Origin: Caulobacter segnis
GTDB lineage: Bacteria; Pseudomonadota; Alphaproteobacteria; Caulobacterales; Caulobacteraceae
DNA: 64,000 nucleotides
Direction: 5' to 3'
Assembly: GCF_029543125.1 (NCBI RefSeq)
Contig: NZ_JARQWW010000004.1
Location: 314,501 to 378,500, forward strand
Shown in pieces: positions 63,514-64,000 of this stretch. A program made the position numbers and the translations under genes. Under the pieces are notes generated by a model. It had not been told where the DNA came from and did not search any database. It was given only the letters and a program-made list of their open reading frames with translations. Each line of letters begins with the position of its first letter. Position 1 is the first letter of the stretch.

Positions 63514-63593
63514 CAAACGCAACAGTGAGCCCCAACATACGTTAGAGCGCCGTCCCCGCCGTCTCCCCCACGGCCGTATAAGGTTCTCTTTTG

Positions 63594-64000
63594 ATGTCCT
63601 CCCCCAAGATCATTCTCGCGCTCGGCGTCGCCGGCGCCGCCCTCATCGCCGCCAGCCAGGCTTCGGCCGCGGGCTTCTATCTCCAGGAACAATCGGTCCG
63701 CGGCACCGGCCGCGCCTATTCGGGTGAAGTCGCCGACCGCGGCGCCGCCAGCCTGTGGTGGAACCCGGCCGCCATCGCCGGCATCCAGAACAACGAGATC
63801 TACGGCGGCATGAGCCTGGTCATGGTCGACTCCGAGGTGTCGAACACCGGCTCGACCATCGACCGCGTGGCTCCAGGCGTGCCGGTCCTGCCCGTGGGCG
63901 GCGACGAGCGCGCCTATGACCCGATCAAGGGTGGCCTGGTGCCGAACCTGTCGGGCGCCTTCCGCGTCACCGACCGTCTGGCGGTAGGCGTTTCGACCTA
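63594..64000 (+). CDS. FadL/OmpP1-like outer-membrane transporter, N-terminal part
   Basis: The gene runs off the window end after about 135 codons. It has a signal peptide (MSSPKIILALGVAGAALIA, cleavage near ASAAG), then GFYLQEQSVRGTGRAYSGEVADRGAASLWWNPAAI over the first mature residues. This matches the FadL plug, in which the conserved NPA loop follows the start. FadL-type barrels take up long-chain fatty acids and other hydrophobic compounds, which agrees with the acyl-CoA genes nearby. Confidence 0.88.
   Translation, partial: MSSPKIILALGVAGAALIAASQASAAGFYLQEQSVRGTGRAYSGEVADRGAASLWWNPAAIAGIQNNEIYGGMSLVMVDSEVSNTGSTIDRVAPGVPVLPVGGDERAYDPIKGGLVPNLSGAFRVTDRLAVGVST

Overview
This window reads as a chromosomal segment of an alphaproteobacterium of the family Caulobacteraceae (Caulobacter, Phenylobacterium or a close relative). 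The base composition is strongly GC-rich. It carries a CckA hybrid kinase directly downstream of flagellar export genes, a perfect CtrA-type TTAA-N7-TTAA box in a flagellar promoter, a sigma-54 promoter in front of flgF, a PflI-like proline-rich membrane protein next to fliM, and a GTTC-N7-GTTC SOS box in front of recA. The family assignment is inference from these markers; I cannot fix the genus. No rRNA, tRNA, CRISPR array, phage or intact insertion sequence was seen.

Layout. 1-9.5 kb: tail of a GNAT gene, a VOC protein, a Nudix hydrolase overlapping alaS, recA with its SOS box, a GST, an unusual XRE-LysR fusion regulator flanked by strong palindromes, and a degenerate EAL-domain protein. 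9.5-20.4 kb: four tandem, divergent paralogues of Tat-exported DUF885 proteins with HExxPGHH motifs, facing a heme-type TonB receptor and a DUF6607 protein across a region with a Fur-box-like sequence. 20.5-37.2 kb: a large motility island made of cckA, flhB, fliR, fliQ, fliE, flgC and flgB (minus strand), fliO-fliP (plus), a fliL-fliM-pflI-motE-like operon ending in a 954-residue unknown (minus), and flgF-flgG-flgA-flgH (plus). 37.2-42.3 kb: dxs, ispA, csaA and xseB, a histidine phosphatase and a histone-deacetylase-like hydrolase.

42.3-64 kb: mixed metabolism and repair. It holds an HxlR/alcohol-dehydrogenase divergent pair, a GNAT, a VWA protein, a TetR regulator, a radical-SAM plus DUF4130-UdgX repair operon with its own SOS-type box, a transglutaminase, a Baeyer-Villiger-type monooxygenase, a leucine-dehydrogenase-like enzyme, an alpha/beta hydrolase with a small UDG-family protein, a thiolase with a DUF3253 protein, a hotdog thioesterase, WrbA, a GST, a CNT nucleoside transporter, a DevCAB-type ABC exporter, an SDR enzyme and the start of a FadL porin.

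The genes that most clearly work together are the flagellar export, rod and switch genes with the cell-cycle kinase that feeds CtrA; the isoprenoid pair dxs/ispA; and the apparently damage-inducible pair of radical SAM enzyme and UdgX. The least understood set is the DUF885 array beside the heme receptor, which could be an iron-linked periplasmic peptidase or hydrolase system. Hairpin-rich intergenic repeats of two kinds sit between several genes, mostly convergent ones.
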